Assembly (NCBI RefSeq): GCF_025717555.1
Contig: NZ_JAJIRP010000001.1
Coordinates: 809,400-873,399 of the forward strand
Direction: 5' to 3'
DNA from: Paucibacter sp. B2R-40
Lineage (GTDB): Bacteria > Pseudomonadota > Gammaproteobacteria > Burkholderiales > Burkholderiaceae_C
DNA: 64,000 nt
Shown here piece by piece: positions 53,227 to 61,873 of this stretch (position 1 is its first letter; every line of letters begins with the position of its first letter). The position numbers and the translations under genes are program-made. The notes under the pieces were generated by a model, which was not told where the DNA came from, made no database searches, and saw only the letters and a program-made list of their open reading frames with translations.

Positions 53227-53704
53227 GGGGCGCTCCCGCTTGCACTTCGGCCGCCGCAATCTTGATCGCCTGGCGGATGCGCACATAGGCCATGCAACGG
53301 CAGAGGTTGCCGTTCATCACCGAGTCAATGTCTGCGTCGCTGGGCTTGGGGAAGCGCCGGATCAAGGCCGCCGCCTGCATGATCTGGCCCGACTGGCAGT
53401 AGCCGCATTGCGGCGCTTGGGTCTGCACCCAGGCCTTTTGCAGCGGGTGCTGCCCGTCGGCTGACAGGCCTTCGATGGTGGTGATCTGGGCTCCGGCGAC
53501 GGCGCTGATCGGGGTGATGCAGGAACGCACCGCGCGCCGGCCCATGTGCACCGTGCAGGCACCGCACAGGCCAATGCCGCAGCCGAACTTGGTGCCGGTC
53601 AGCTTGGCCATGTCGCGGATCACCCAGAGCAGCGGGGTGTCGGGGCTGACGTCGACGCTCAAGGCTTGACCGTTCAATTTGAAGCTTATGTTTGCTGTAT
53701 TCAT
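53219..53704 (-). CDS. [2Fe-2S] subunit of the periplasmic hydroxylase (IorA-like)
   Basis: 161 residues from the ATG at 53704, which overlaps the cytochrome stop (ATGA). The frame extends to 54433 inside the cytochrome gene and that part is not coding. Plant-type cluster ligands are C42, C47, C50 and C62, and the second cluster ligands are C100, C103, C135 and C137. There is no signal peptide, so it must ride to the periplasm with the twin-arginine-tagged large subunit. It relays electrons from molybdenum to the triheme cytochrome. Confidence 0.95.
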   Translation of the reverse strand: MNTANISFKLNGQALSVDVSPDTPLLWVIRDMAKLTGTKFGCGIGLCGACTVHMGRRAVRSCITPISAVAGAQITTIEGLSADGQHPLQKAWVQTQAPQCGYCQSGQIMQAAALIRRFPKPSDADIDSVMNGNLCRCMAYVRIRQAIKIAAAEVQAGAPHA

Positions 53705-54990
53705 GGCGTCGTGGTGTTCGGTGGGCGGCGTGCCGCAATGGCTGCGGGCAGATTGGCCCAGGCGGGTTGGTCGCTGCGCGTGCGGCGCAGGTAAGTGGCC
53801 AGTTGGGCAATGTCGGCATCGGTGAGGGCCTGGGCAAAGCCGGGCATATAGGGCCCGGGCAAGCCGGTGCCACCAACGCCATGCATCACGGTCTGGATGA
53901 AGTTGCTCGGGTCGTCCGATGTGATGGCGGTGCTCAAGGCCAGGCTGCCCTGGACGGCCGGCGGCTGAGCGGCGGGGCTGTAGTGGCAGGCTGCACAGGC
54001 GGCCAGATAGAGATTGGCACCCGGCTCGGTCTCCCGGCCTGCGTCGACCAAGCGGCGCGACATCGCCAGGCTCAGGGCCGCCGCCGCAGTGGGCGCCCGG
54101 GCGGCCGAGCCGTTGTTGTCGGCAAAATAGGTCGCCAAGGCCTGTAGGTCGGCATCGGGCAACTTGGCCAGGCCGTCGTGCACGACGCTGGCCATCACGC
54201 CCGCCGCTACACCATGCGCCTCGGACTCGCCGCTGCGCAGATAGTCGTACAGATCCTGCTGTGTCCACGGCATCGGTGCCGGATTGGCCGCATTCAGCGG
54301 CGGCGCGAACCAGCCATCGAAAGGCGCGCCCGCATAGGCCGCCTTGGCTTGCTCGGCACCGAAGCGGTTGCGCGGCGTGTGGCAGGCCGCGCAATGGGTG
54401 ATGCCTTCGGCAAGATAGGCGCCGCGGTTCCATGTGACGCTCTTGGCGGCGCCGGTTTGGTACACACCGGCGTCGAAGTACAGCAACTTCCAGCCGCCCT
54501 GCAAGGCGCGCACGTTGTAGGGGAAGCCTATCGTGTTCACCCGGTCCTCAGCGACCACGGCAGGGCGCGTCATGAAGAAGGCGTAGAGCGCGCGCACATC
54601 GTCGTCGCTCAGCTTGGTGAAGTGGGTGTAGGGGAAAACCGGCAGCAGGTGCGAGCCGTCGCGGGCCACGCCCTCGCGCATCGCACGGCTGAATGCAGCC
54701 TCCGACCAATTGCCTATGCCGGTTGCCGGATCCGGCGAAATATTCGTGCTGTAGGCCAGGCCGAAACCGGTCTCAAAGCCCAGACCGCCTCCGTAAGCCG
54801 GGCCACCCGGGGCGCTGTGGCAACTGGCGCAATTGCCGGCAGCGGCGAGTAGCGCGCCTTGCGCCACTTGCGTGGGCGTAAAGCTATCGGCCTTTGGCGG
54901 CGCGATCGGCGTCACGGCCGGCCGCCAGCTCAGGCCAAAGCAGCCCGCCAGCAGCAGCACGGCCAAGCCGATCAAGATACGTTTGATCAT
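53701..54990 (-). CDS. Triheme c-type cytochrome lipoprotein
   Basis: 429 residues from the ATG at 54990; a TTG directly before it is less likely. A lipobox L-L-A-G-C17 ends the signal, so the protein is probably membrane-tethered in the periplasm. Three heme sites are present: C54-A-S-C-H58, C200-A-A-C-H204 and C332-A-A-C-H336, each with a distal Met candidate. This is the cytochrome subunit layout of alcohol/aldehyde dehydrogenase complexes and accepts electrons from the Mo/[2Fe-2S] subunits for the respiratory chain. It starts 16 bases after the oleate hydratase gene. Confidence 0.93.
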   Translation of the reverse strand: MIKRILIGLAVLLLAGCFGLSWRPAVTPIAPPKADSFTPTQVAQGALLAAAGNCASCHSAPGGPAYGGGLGFETGFGLAYSTNISPDPATGIGNWSEAAFSRAMREGVARDGSHLLPVFPYTHFTKLSDDDVRALYAFFMTRPAVVAEDRVNTIGFPYNVRALQGGWKLLYFDAGVYQTGAAKSVTWNRGAYLAEGITHCAACHTPRNRFGAEQAKAAYAGAPFDGWFAPPLNAANPAPMPWTQQDLYDYLRSGESEAHGVAAGVMASVVHDGLAKLPDADLQALATYFADNNGSAARAPTAAAALSLAMSRRLVDAGRETEPGANLYLAACAACHYSPAAQPPAVQGSLALSTAITSDDPSNFIQTVMHGVGGTGLPGPYMPGFAQALTDADIAQLATYLRRTRSDQPAWANLPAAIAARRPPNTTTP

Positions 54991-55006
54991 CAAGTGCCTT
55001 CTCCTG

Positions 55007-56578
55007 CTACTTCAAGGCCTTGACCAAGGCTTCGAACTGCGCATGCAGCGACTTGTCGTGCGGGGTCACGGCGGGAATCGGCTTGCTCAGGCCGAGCAAC
55101 TGATAGACCGCCAACTGCGCGGCGCGCACCGAGAACTCCACCGTGAAAACGGTATCCTGCGGGATCTCGACGAACTGGCTGATGAAGGCGAAATGCTTGG
55201 TGTCGGGGGGCACCGGCAGCGGCCGATCACCGGGCGCACGCGGCATGAACATGCTGGTGATGTAAGGCATGCGGCAGGGGATGCAGTTGGCGCTGGCCAC
55301 GCTCTCCGGGTCGAAGCGCAGATGGCCGCAAAGTTCTAGCAGCAGTTCCGCCCCGTTGCAATCGGCCATCGCCTTGGGCACGAAGTTGCCGATGCGGTCG
55401 GGGAACAGGCCGTAGCCCCAGAACACCTGCACATCGGCCGGCTGGTTGGCAAAGTGTGGCTGATGCGCCAAGACGATGGACATCAGCCAGTTCGAGTCCT
55501 TGAAGGTCACCAGCCCGCCGGTGCCGGCCTCGTTGCCGCTGAATTTCTCCATCAGGTCGAAGAAGAGCGGGTCCTTCAGCGTGACCGTGAACGAGGCCCA
55601 GTCCGATTGCGCGACGCAGCTGTTGAAGGCGCCCGGCTTGCCAAACGAGGGGCGCCCTTCAGCCAACTTCTCCCACAGCGTCCAGCTGCCATGGGCTGTC
55701 TTTTTCAACTTGGCCGGCGCCATGCTCATCGAGCCCAGGCTGGAGGCATCGGTCATCGAGCCGTTTTGCAGAAAGACCAGGTCGCCGTCTTCCAATTGCA
55801 GGATCTCGGCTTGCCCCTTGCGGGTGCAGTGCAGCGCGATCACTTCGAAAATGCCGTCCACGGTTTTGTGGTCGAGGTCGGTCACCGTGCAGTCGGTGAG
55901 CAGGCGAACGCCTTGCCCCTCCAACCAGCGCTGCAAGGGCACGACCAGCGAGTCGTACTGGTTCAGCACGGTGCGCTTGACGCCGGCCAGCGTTTCGATG
56001 CGCGAGAACTCCAGCATGAAGCGGTGCAGGTAACGCCTGAATTCGACGGCGCTGTGCCAGGGCTGGAAGGCAAAGGTGGTGACCCACATGAACCAGAACT
56101 CGGTCTGGAAGAAGGCCGGCGACAGGTGATCGGTGATGCAACTCGCGCCCAGCGTGTCCTCGTCGGCATTGGCGAGTTTGAGCAACTCCACCCGGTCATG
56201 CATGGTGAAGCCCATCGAGGCCACCGGCACCTTGGCGCGCCGGCTGTCGACCAGGCGTGCCATCGCCTTGGAGACATGCTTTTCGTTGAAGGCCAGCGTC
56301 TCCTCGAAGACGCTCAAGCCGGGCTGGGCCAGCGAGGGGATGGACTTGAACAGATCCCAGGTGCACTCGTAGTTGTCGGTGGTCAGCATGCGGCCACCGC
56401 GCATCGAATAGCCGCGCTCGGCATCCCCCGCGCCGTCCAGGCTGCCGCCCATCACCAGGCCCGCATCCAGGATGCTGATCTGGGCGCCGGGCATGCCACC
56501 ATCGCGGATCAGGAAGGCGGCGCCGGCCAAAGAGCCTATGCCCCCGCCGATGAAATAGGCCTTGTGTGCTGAAGTCAT
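55007..56578 (-). CDS. ohyA: Oleate hydratase
   Basis: 523 residues from the ATG at 56578. The FAD fold opens at once with A-Y-F-I-G-G-G-I-G-S-L-A-G-A-A-F-L, then R-G-G-R-M-L, followed by Y-E-C-T-W-D-L, the hallmark of bacterial oleate hydratases (MCRA family). N-E-K-H-V-S-K-A-M-A-R-L and W-F-M-W-V-T-T-F-A-F-Q-P-W-H-S-A are further family blocks. The enzyme adds water to the cis-9 double bond of oleate to give 10-hydroxystearate. This can detoxify unsaturated fatty acids. Being first in line with a redox operon suggests a fatty-acid modification pathway, which is inference. Confidence 0.93.
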   Translation of the reverse strand: MTSAHKAYFIGGGIGSLAGAAFLIRDGGMPGAQISILDAGLVMGGSLDGAGDAERGYSMRGGRMLTTDNYECTWDLFKSIPSLAQPGLSVFEETLAFNEKHVSKAMARLVDSRRAKVPVASMGFTMHDRVELLKLANADEDTLGASCITDHLSPAFFQTEFWFMWVTTFAFQPWHSAVEFRRYLHRFMLEFSRIETLAGVKRTVLNQYDSLVVPLQRWLEGQGVRLLTDCTVTDLDHKTVDGIFEVIALHCTRKGQAEILQLEDGDLVFLQNGSMTDASSLGSMSMAPAKLKKTAHGSWTLWEKLAEGRPSFGKPGAFNSCVAQSDWASFTVTLKDPLFFDLMEKFSGNEAGTGGLVTFKDSNWLMSIVLAHQPHFANQPADVQVFWGYGLFPDRIGNFVPKAMADCNGAELLLELCGHLRFDPESVASANCIPCRMPYITSMFMPRAPGDRPLPVPPDTKHFAFISQFVEIPQDTVFTVEFSVRAAQLAVYQLLGLSKPIPAVTPHDKSLHAQFEALVKALK

Positions 56579-56826
56579 ATGGAAGCTTTCTGATGAGTTG
56601 CGCTCGCTGCTGAGGAACCCCCGATCACGTGAATGGCGACCGTGCATCGGCGGACTGATGCGTCGAAATTACGCGGAGGATGCTGTGCGGTCTGTGCGCT
56701 AGGCCACAGTGGGGCTTCACTCAAAGCCCGTGGCGATTGAATGGGGCTTCGGATGTGCGGCAGGAGACAGACAAGGCTGCTGCGAGCTGCCAGTCTCAAG
56801 GCTTGATCCAATCCCAGGAGCTCCTC

Positions 56827-57069
56827 ATGTTTGCTCAAACGACCCAAGCGCGGCCCTCGGCCTTGGCCCCCTGCATCAGCACCGCTCAGGTGCCGAACTC
56901 TGCGGGCCAGGCCTTCCTCGCCATGCCCTTCGACGCCATGCGCTTTCACTACGCCAGCGTCGTTGCCGCGGGCTTGGCGCAGCGCTCCCTCCTCGCTTCG
57001 GGCCAGTTCGAGCGTGCGCTGGACACCTTGGAGAAACTCATCTTGGGGCCGCTGGCCCGCCAACGTTGA
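56827..57069 (+). CDS. Small hypothetical protein (80 aa)
   Basis: From the ATG at 56827, with a strong AGGAGC site seven bases upstream. The frame is open from 56680, but the ribosome site favours the inner start. The N-terminal 35 residues are Ala/Pro/Thr-rich. Then comes a predicted helix pair (F-D-A-M-R-F-H-Y-A-S-V-V-A-A-G-L-A-Q-R-S-L-L and F-E-R-A-L-D-T-L-E-K-L-I-L-G). No family is recognised; a phasin-like or regulatory helix bundle is conceivable. It is divergent from oleate hydratase and upstream of an SDR gene. Confidence 0.5.
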   Translation: MFAQTTQARPSALAPCISTAQVPNSAGQAFLAMPFDAMRFHYASVVAAGLAQRSLLASGQFERALDTLEKLILGPLARQR

Positions 57070-57234
57070 CGCGTCCGGGGCGGCCGCTCGATGCAAGTTT
57101 TGAGTGCGCTATCCAACAGACGCGGCACACCCTGCCGCGCAGGCTCAGCGTTCGCGCAAATCAGGTCTTGCTGGCAGCGCCTTGTTCAAGCAAGCCGCAG
57201 CATTGCTTGTTTCCAATTTTCCAAAGGAAATCCC

Positions 57235-58098
57235 ATGAATTCATCCCCTAGCAAATCCCTCATCACCGAGCCGCCGGTCTGGTTCATCACCGGTTGTTCC
57301 ACCGGCTTTGGCCAAGAGCTCGCCAAGCAAGCCATCCAACACGGTTATCGCACGGTGGTGACCGCACGCGATCCGTCCAAGCTGGAAGGCTTCGGCGCGA
57401 CCGACAATGTGCTGGTGCTCGAGCTCGACGTGACCCAGCCGGAGCAGGTCGGCGCTGCCGTCGAGGCGGCCGAGGCCCGCTTTGGTGGCATCGATGTGTT
57501 GGTCAACAACGCCGGCATCGGCTACTTTGCCGCCATTGAAGAAGGCGAAGTGGCCGAAGTACGCAAGATGTTCGAGGTCAATGTGTTTGGCCTCACGGCC
57601 ATGATCCAGGCGGTGCTGCCGGGCATGCGCAAACGCCGCAGCGGCTGCATCGTCAACTTCGCCTCGCTGGCAGGCATTCGCGGCATGCCGGCGCTGGGCC
57701 AGTACAACGCCACCAAGTTTGCGGTCGAAGGGCTGTCGGAGGCTTTGTGGCGAGAGGTCGAGCCGCTGGGTCTGCGGGTGATGGTGGTCGAGCCCAGTGG
57801 CTTTCGCACCGATTGGGCCGGACGCTCAGCTCATGAGAGTGCAAAGCAGATCGACGACTACATGGCAAGCGCGGGCGCGGTGCGCAATGCGGTGCGGGCC
57901 TCGTCCGGCAAACAGCCGGGGGATCCCGTGCGTGCGGTCCAGGCCATCATCAAGGCCGTCGCGTCCGGCACCCCGCCGCATCACCTGCTGCTTGGCAACG
58001 ATGCCTTCGAAGGTGCGATGGCCAAGCTGGAAGACTTGCGCCGGGACTTCACGGCGGCCGAAGCCGTCGCTCGCGGCGCTGATTTCCCCAAACCCTAG
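57235..58098 (+). CDS. Short-chain dehydrogenase/reductase
   Basis: 287 residues from the ATG at 57235 with AAAGGAAA upstream. Classical SDR: T-G-C-S-T-G-F-G near residue 20, N-N-A-G-I-G, active-site Ser in F-A-S-L-A-G, and Y-N-A-T-K as Tyr-x-x-x-Lys. The A-R-D-P-S-K segment after strand two suggests NADP. Substrate unknown. It resembles the many oxidoreductases that act on ketones or hydroxy compounds, and a link to the nearby oleate hydratase product is possible. Confidence 0.92.
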   Translation: MNSSPSKSLITEPPVWFITGCSTGFGQELAKQAIQHGYRTVVTARDPSKLEGFGATDNVLVLELDVTQPEQVGAAVEAAEARFGGIDVLVNNAGIGYFAAIEEGEVAEVRKMFEVNVFGLTAMIQAVLPGMRKRRSGCIVNFASLAGIRGMPALGQYNATKFAVEGLSEALWREVEPLGLRVMVVEPSGFRTDWAGRSAHESAKQIDDYMASAGAVRNAVRASSGKQPGDPVRAVQAIIKAVASGTPPHHLLLGNDAFEGAMAKLEDLRRDFTAAEAVARGADFPKP

Positions 58099-58207
58099 CC
58101 GACCCGCCCGTTGACAGGCAAATCCTAAGTTCGCTTTCGCACAGACCCTGCGACGGGCCATGACTCAAGATCAGCTCCAGCAATCGACCCACTTCAAGGA
58201 CAAGACC

Positions 58208-58771
58208 ATGACTTCATCACGACGCGGTATTCACAAGTTGCTGCTGGCGACGGCAGCGACATTGCTGCTTGGCGGCCTGGGCGGCCAGGCCAGCGCGGCG
58301 ACTGCCGAAGACCTCGACCATGACGCTGCACAGGCCTTGCAGGCGCTGTACAAGCTCAACCCCACGGCCGAGCTGATCTCGAAGACAGCCAAGGCCATCC
58401 TTGTCTTCCCGCGGGTGGTGAAGGCCGGCTTGGTTTTCGGCGGCAGCTACGGGGAGGGTGTGCTGATGCGGGGGACCAAGGTCAGCGAGTATTACAACTC
58501 GGTGTCGGCCTCCTGGGGCTGGCAGGCGGGCGCGGAGAGCTACGCCTATGTCGTCTTCCTGATGAGCGACAAGGCCGTCAGCTACCTGGAAAAGTCCAAG
58601 GGCTGGGAATTCGGTGTCGGCCCGACCGTGGTCGCAGTCAACGAAGGCCTCGCCAAAAATCTGTCCACCTCCACGCTGAAGGACGATGCCTATGCCTTCA
58701 TTACCGATCAGCAAGGTCTGATGGCCAGCCTGAGCATCGAGGGCACGAAGATCAGTCGTATCAAGCGATAA
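58208..58771 (+). CDS. SYLF/YSC84-domain exported lipid-binding protein
   Basis: 187 residues from the ATG at 58208 with AAGGA ten bases upstream. A signal peptide ends near residue 30 (A-S-A). The mature part matches the SYLF domain: A-K-A-I-L-V-F-P-R-V-V-K-A-G-L-V-F-G-G-S-Y-G-E-G-V-L and Y-N-S-V-S-A-S-W-G-W-Q-A-G, with a final D-Q-Q-G-L-M-A-S-L-S-I-E-G-T-K-I-S-R. Bacterial members are periplasmic or membrane-peripheral, probably bind phospholipid, and are often stress-induced. Confidence 0.92.
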   Translation: MTSSRRGIHKLLLATAATLLLGGLGGQASAATAEDLDHDAAQALQALYKLNPTAELISKTAKAILVFPRVVKAGLVFGGSYGEGVLMRGTKVSEYYNSVSASWGWQAGAESYAYVVFLMSDKAVSYLEKSKGWEFGVGPTVVAVNEGLAKNLSTSTLKDDAYAFITDQQGLMASLSIEGTKISRIKR

Positions 58772-58854
58772 AGACGCCGGCTTGAGCTGAATGACGCCGC
58801 CAGCAACGCAGACTCTGTCTCTTCAACGCAGCATCGACCTCGCAAGGATCAAGC

Positions 58855-59379
58855 ATGCCCATGCCGGCGCTCGAAGGCCCACTGCTGATTCAGCAGGCGA
58901 TACAGCTGTCGGTGGCGCCTGTGTTTCTGTTGACGGGCATCGCCAGCCTGCTCGGCGTGATGGCGACCCGACTGGCCCGCATCATCGACCGGGCACGCGA
59001 GGTCGGCAGGGGCAGGGGAGCGTTGGATGCAGAAGCCGTCGCCTTGGCACGTTTGGAGCTCGCCGGCCTCGAACGCCGGCGCCACTTGGCCAGCTGGGCT
59101 ATCAACTGCTGCGCCGGCGCCGCGCTGCTGGTCTGCACGGTCATCGTGACCTTGTTCATCGAGGAGTTCTTGGGCGCCGATCTGAAGTGGCTGGCCGGCG
59201 TGCTGTTCATCGCCACCATGATGTCGGTGATTGCCGGCCTGTCCTGCTTCTTGGCCGAGGTCTATATCGCCACGCACAGCTTGTTCATCGATGCTCAATC
59301 CTTCGATGGCCAGGCAGCGCAGCTGAGCATGTTCGGCACGCCACAGTCGAAGCTTGCGCGTCACGAGAAAATGCCCTGA
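58855..59379 (+). CDS. DUF2721 membrane protein
   Basis: 174 residues with three membrane segments. The start I-Q-Q-A-I-Q-L-S-V-A-P-V-F-L-L-T-G-I-A-S-L-L and the loop M-A-T-R-L-A-R-I-I-D-R-A-R are the DUF2721 signature. Function unknown. It shares one base with the SOUL-domain gene that follows, so the two are coupled. A second ATG lies 6 bases downstream. Confidence 0.88.
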   Translation: MPMPALEGPLLIQQAIQLSVAPVFLLTGIASLLGVMATRLARIIDRAREVGRGRGALDAEAVALARLELAGLERRRHLASWAINCCAGAALLVCTVIVTLFIEEFLGADLKWLAGVLFIATMMSVIAGLSCFLAEVYIATHSLFIDAQSFDGQAAQLSMFGTPQSKLARHEKMP

Positions 59380-60041
59380 TGCAGATCCAAGCCCTGCGCA
59401 AGCTTCACCGTCCCAGCATGGCCCTCAGTGCGGTGCTGTTCTCAACCCTGATGCTGAGTACCTTTGCCATGCCCAGTCACGCCACCGAAGAGCCCGAGTA
59501 CCAGGTCGTTCGCGAACTCGACGGTATCGAGTTGCGCCAGTACGCCGCCTATGCGGTGGCAGAAGTCATCGTCGCCGGCCCTGCCAGCGAGGCCGGCAAC
59601 CAGGCCTTCCCGATTCTGGCGGGCTATATCTTTGGCAAGAACAAAGGCGAGCGCAAGTTCGCCATGACGGCCCCGGTGACGCAGGTTGCCGTGCCGGTGA
59701 AGCTGGAGATGAGCGCGCCGGTCACCCAGAGCGCCGCGCCTGGCGGCTTCCTGGTGCAATTCGTCTTGCCCAATGGCATCACGGCGGCCAGCGCGCCCGA
59801 ACCACTGGACGCACGCGTGCAGGTTCGCGATTTGCCGCCCAGCCGGTTGGCCGTGATCCGCTACTCGGGCCTATGGTCAGAGTCGAACTACGCGGAGCAT
59901 CTGGCGAAGCTGCAGGCAGCCTTGCTTGCCGCCCACTTGAAATGGGAGGGCGAAGCGGTGTATTCGCGCTACAACGCGCCCTACACGCCCTGGTTCATGC
60001 GGCGCAACGAGATCTGGTTGCGGCTGGTCAAGCAATCTTGA
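59379..60041 (+). CDS. SOUL-family heme-binding protein, exported
   Basis: 220 residues from the ATG at 59379. A signal peptide is cut near residue 35 (S-H-A). The SOUL/HBP domain is complete: E-Y-Q-V-V-R-E-L-D-G-I-E-L-R-Q-Y, I-F-G-K-N-K-G-E-R-K-F-A-M-T-A-P-V, and the C-terminal Y-N-A-P-Y-T-P-W-F-M-R-R-N-E-I-W. Members bind heme or tetrapyrroles. In the periplasm it could carry or buffer heme. The frame stays open far upstream (58791) but that part overlaps the DUF2721 gene. Confidence 0.9.
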   Translation: MQIQALRKLHRPSMALSAVLFSTLMLSTFAMPSHATEEPEYQVVRELDGIELRQYAAYAVAEVIVAGPASEAGNQAFPILAGYIFGKNKGERKFAMTAPVTQVAVPVKLEMSAPVTQSAAPGGFLVQFVLPNGITAASAPEPLDARVQVRDLPPSRLAVIRYSGLWSESNYAEHLAKLQAALLAAHLKWEGEAVYSRYNAPYTPWFMRRNEIWLRLVKQS

Positions 60042-60178
60042 ATCAGCATCACCGATAGACGCGGCATTGGGCCGCTGTGCTTGTGTACGGCAAGTAACAG
60101 ACTCCAAAGGGCGCGCCGGCGCATATTGACCGATGAACTTGCGCCCGAGATTCAAAGTCTGCGCTGGTTTTCGACTGC

Positions 60179-60203
60179 GGCCCGCGCCGCAAAGATGCGG
60201 GCC
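60179..60203. repeat. GC-rich hairpin upstream of the 60235 gene
   Basis: GGCCCGC (60179-60185) and GCGGGCC (60197-60203) form a perfect 7-bp stem with an 11-base loop. No T-run follows, so it is at best a weak terminator for the SOUL gene or a leader structure. Confidence 0.35.
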
Positions 60204-60234
60204 ACCCTATTCAATCTAAAAGAGGAGCCAGACC

Positions 60235-60585
60235 ATGACTTACCAAGGTGAACGTGCTCGTTCGATGGAAAGCGAAAACGGCCGATTTTTCGAAGTCTCA
60301 AAGGTGCGCATCGGCCCCGACGGTCACGTCAGTGATGTGCTCTGGGGCGAAGTCAAGGCCGACGCGGACAAGGCGGTCGGCACGAGCGTGCTGGCAACGG
60401 CGCTTGAGGTGGTGGACGCGATCCATGCCGGAGCGCATGTGGCGGCGGTGTTCCCGTCCAAGGACAGGCGTGCAGAGCGCGCCTTGGTGGTTGTCGAGCA
60501 TCTGGACGGCAGGCAATGCATCGCCTTTGACGGCCAGCCGTCACCGGGTCGAAACCTCAGCGATCTGGACCGCCTGGCTGATTGA
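60235..60585 (+). CDS. Hypothetical protein (116 aa)
   Basis: A GAGGAG site sits eight bases before the ATG. No signal peptide or membrane segment. The sequence is an alpha/beta type soluble protein: F-F-E-V-S-K-V-R-I-G-P-D-G-H-V-S-D-V-L-W-G-E-V then a helix with A-T-A-L-E-V-V-D-A-I-H-A-G, then V-A-A-V-F-P-S. I do not recognise the family. Codon use matches its neighbours and the gene is very likely real. Confidence 0.6.
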   Translation: MTYQGERARSMESENGRFFEVSKVRIGPDGHVSDVLWGEVKADADKAVGTSVLATALEVVDAIHAGAHVAAVFPSKDRRAERALVVVEHLDGRQCIAFDGQPSPGRNLSDLDRLAD

Positions 60586-60827
60586 TTCATTGATTTTTTG
60601 AATTGGCCAGACTCTGGCTCGGTGCTTTCTCTGCGTGCTGCTTGCCGGCGCTACGCCAGCTTCTTGCTGTCGTAGCGTTGCTGCGCGCCAAGGCCATGTT
60701 TGTCGATGCGGGCCTCGGGCTTGCGTGCGCTATCGAACAGTCAAGCCTGCGGCTGAGGCCTACAACGAGGGGGTACAGACACCCGCCGCCACTGACTTGG
60801 CGGCACCACTTCCAAAGGATCCAAATC

Positions 60828-61517
60828 ATGAAGCACAAGGCTCTTTCAAACCTGTCGGTCGCCGCCCTTATTCTGTTCGGCGCGCTGTGCAGCGCTGGCC
60901 CGGCGGCGGCCCAGATCGCTGGCGGCACCACCACCGTGGAAGCCAGCGTCACCGAATCCACGTTGCTGGCGATGGGCTGGAGCGTCAAGAAGACGCTGCT
61001 GGGCAAGACCATTTACAACGACGCCGGCCAAAAAGTGGGCAAGGTGGAAGACCTGATCATCTCCCCAGACAAGAACCTGTCCTACGTCATTGTCGGCGCC
61101 GGCGGCTTCGTCGGCATCGGCAGGCATGACGTGGCCATTGCGGTCAACCAGATCCAGGACAAGGGGGGCAAGCTGGTGATGGCAGGGGCGAGCAAGGAGA
61201 TGATGAAAGCCATGCCCGAGTTCACCTACGCCACCGACACCAGCAAGCGCGATGCCTTCGTCGCCACGGCGGACGCGGACATCGCCAAGGGCAAAGTTGC
61301 GCTGGCCGGTCTGGAGAAGAAGGCCGGTGCTGCCGCTGCCGATGCCAAAGCCAAAATCGACGCCGACGTCACCACCCTGCGGTCGGACCTGAAATCGGCC
61401 GAGACCAAGCTGGCCGAGCTCAAGCAGGCCAGCGCCGCACGCTGGCGCGAGTTTGAGGGCGACGTCAGCTCGGCCACAGCGCGTCTGCGCAAGTCGGTCG
61501 AGAAGGCCGCCGGTTGA
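60828..61517 (+). CDS. Exported PRC-barrel protein with C-terminal coiled coil
   Basis: 229 residues from the ATG at 60828 with AAAGGA upstream. The open frame from 60603 is not used. A signal peptide ends near residue 25 (A-A-A). A PRC-barrel (about 45-110) contains I-Y-N-D-A-G-Q-K-V-G-K-V-E-D-L-I-I-S-P-D, and the last 90 residues are an Ala/Lys/Glu coiled coil. PRC-barrels bind proteins or RNA, and exported ones are linked to envelope stress. It completes a group of four envelope proteins from 58208 onwards. Confidence 0.85.
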   Translation: MKHKALSNLSVAALILFGALCSAGPAAAQIAGGTTTVEASVTESTLLAMGWSVKKTLLGKTIYNDAGQKVGKVEDLIISPDKNLSYVIVGAGGFVGIGRHDVAIAVNQIQDKGGKLVMAGASKEMMKAMPEFTYATDTSKRDAFVATADADIAKGKVALAGLEKKAGAAAADAKAKIDADVTTLRSDLKSAETKLAELKQASAARWREFEGDVSSATARLRKSVEKAAG

Positions 61518-61873
61518 ATCTGGGGTGGGGCCCGGCTACCGCCCAAGCCTGATGCGCCGCACACACTTATGGGTCAATTGCAGGCGCCGGGTGTTCCGCA
61601 GTCGATCCATGGGGCTGTGCATGAAGCAGGCCTATCGGATCGGCAAACATCGTCACGGATTGCCCCTTGGCCGCACCACCCAGCATGAGTAAGACCAGCA
61701 GTAGGGCACGGCACATCGAATCATTCGACCATAACTGCGCTAGTTCGCGCAAGCTTCCGGCGCCAAAGTCTGGCATCGAGCAAAGTCAGATATCCGCTCC
61801 AGTGAACTTGCAGCCCGCAGCCACAGTCGGGATCGTGCCCGAAGCCGAGTTTCGCGGGTTGGCCAAATTGCTG
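61518..61873. other. Intergenic region with a possible small secreted protein
   Basis: 356 bases between the PRC-barrel and histidine kinase genes. The only candidate is a minus-strand frame of 49 codons at 61567-61716. It encodes a convincing signal peptide (M-C-R-A-L-L-L-V-L-L-M-L-G-G-A-A-K-G) and a His/Pro-containing 31-residue remainder. No ribosome site is visible, so I leave it as a possibility only. Confidence 0.3.

Noticed and set aside
53705-54433. N-terminal extension of the [2Fe-2S] protein frame
   Set aside because: The frame is open but overlaps the cytochrome gene completely. The true start at 53704 gives a standard IorA-like protein.
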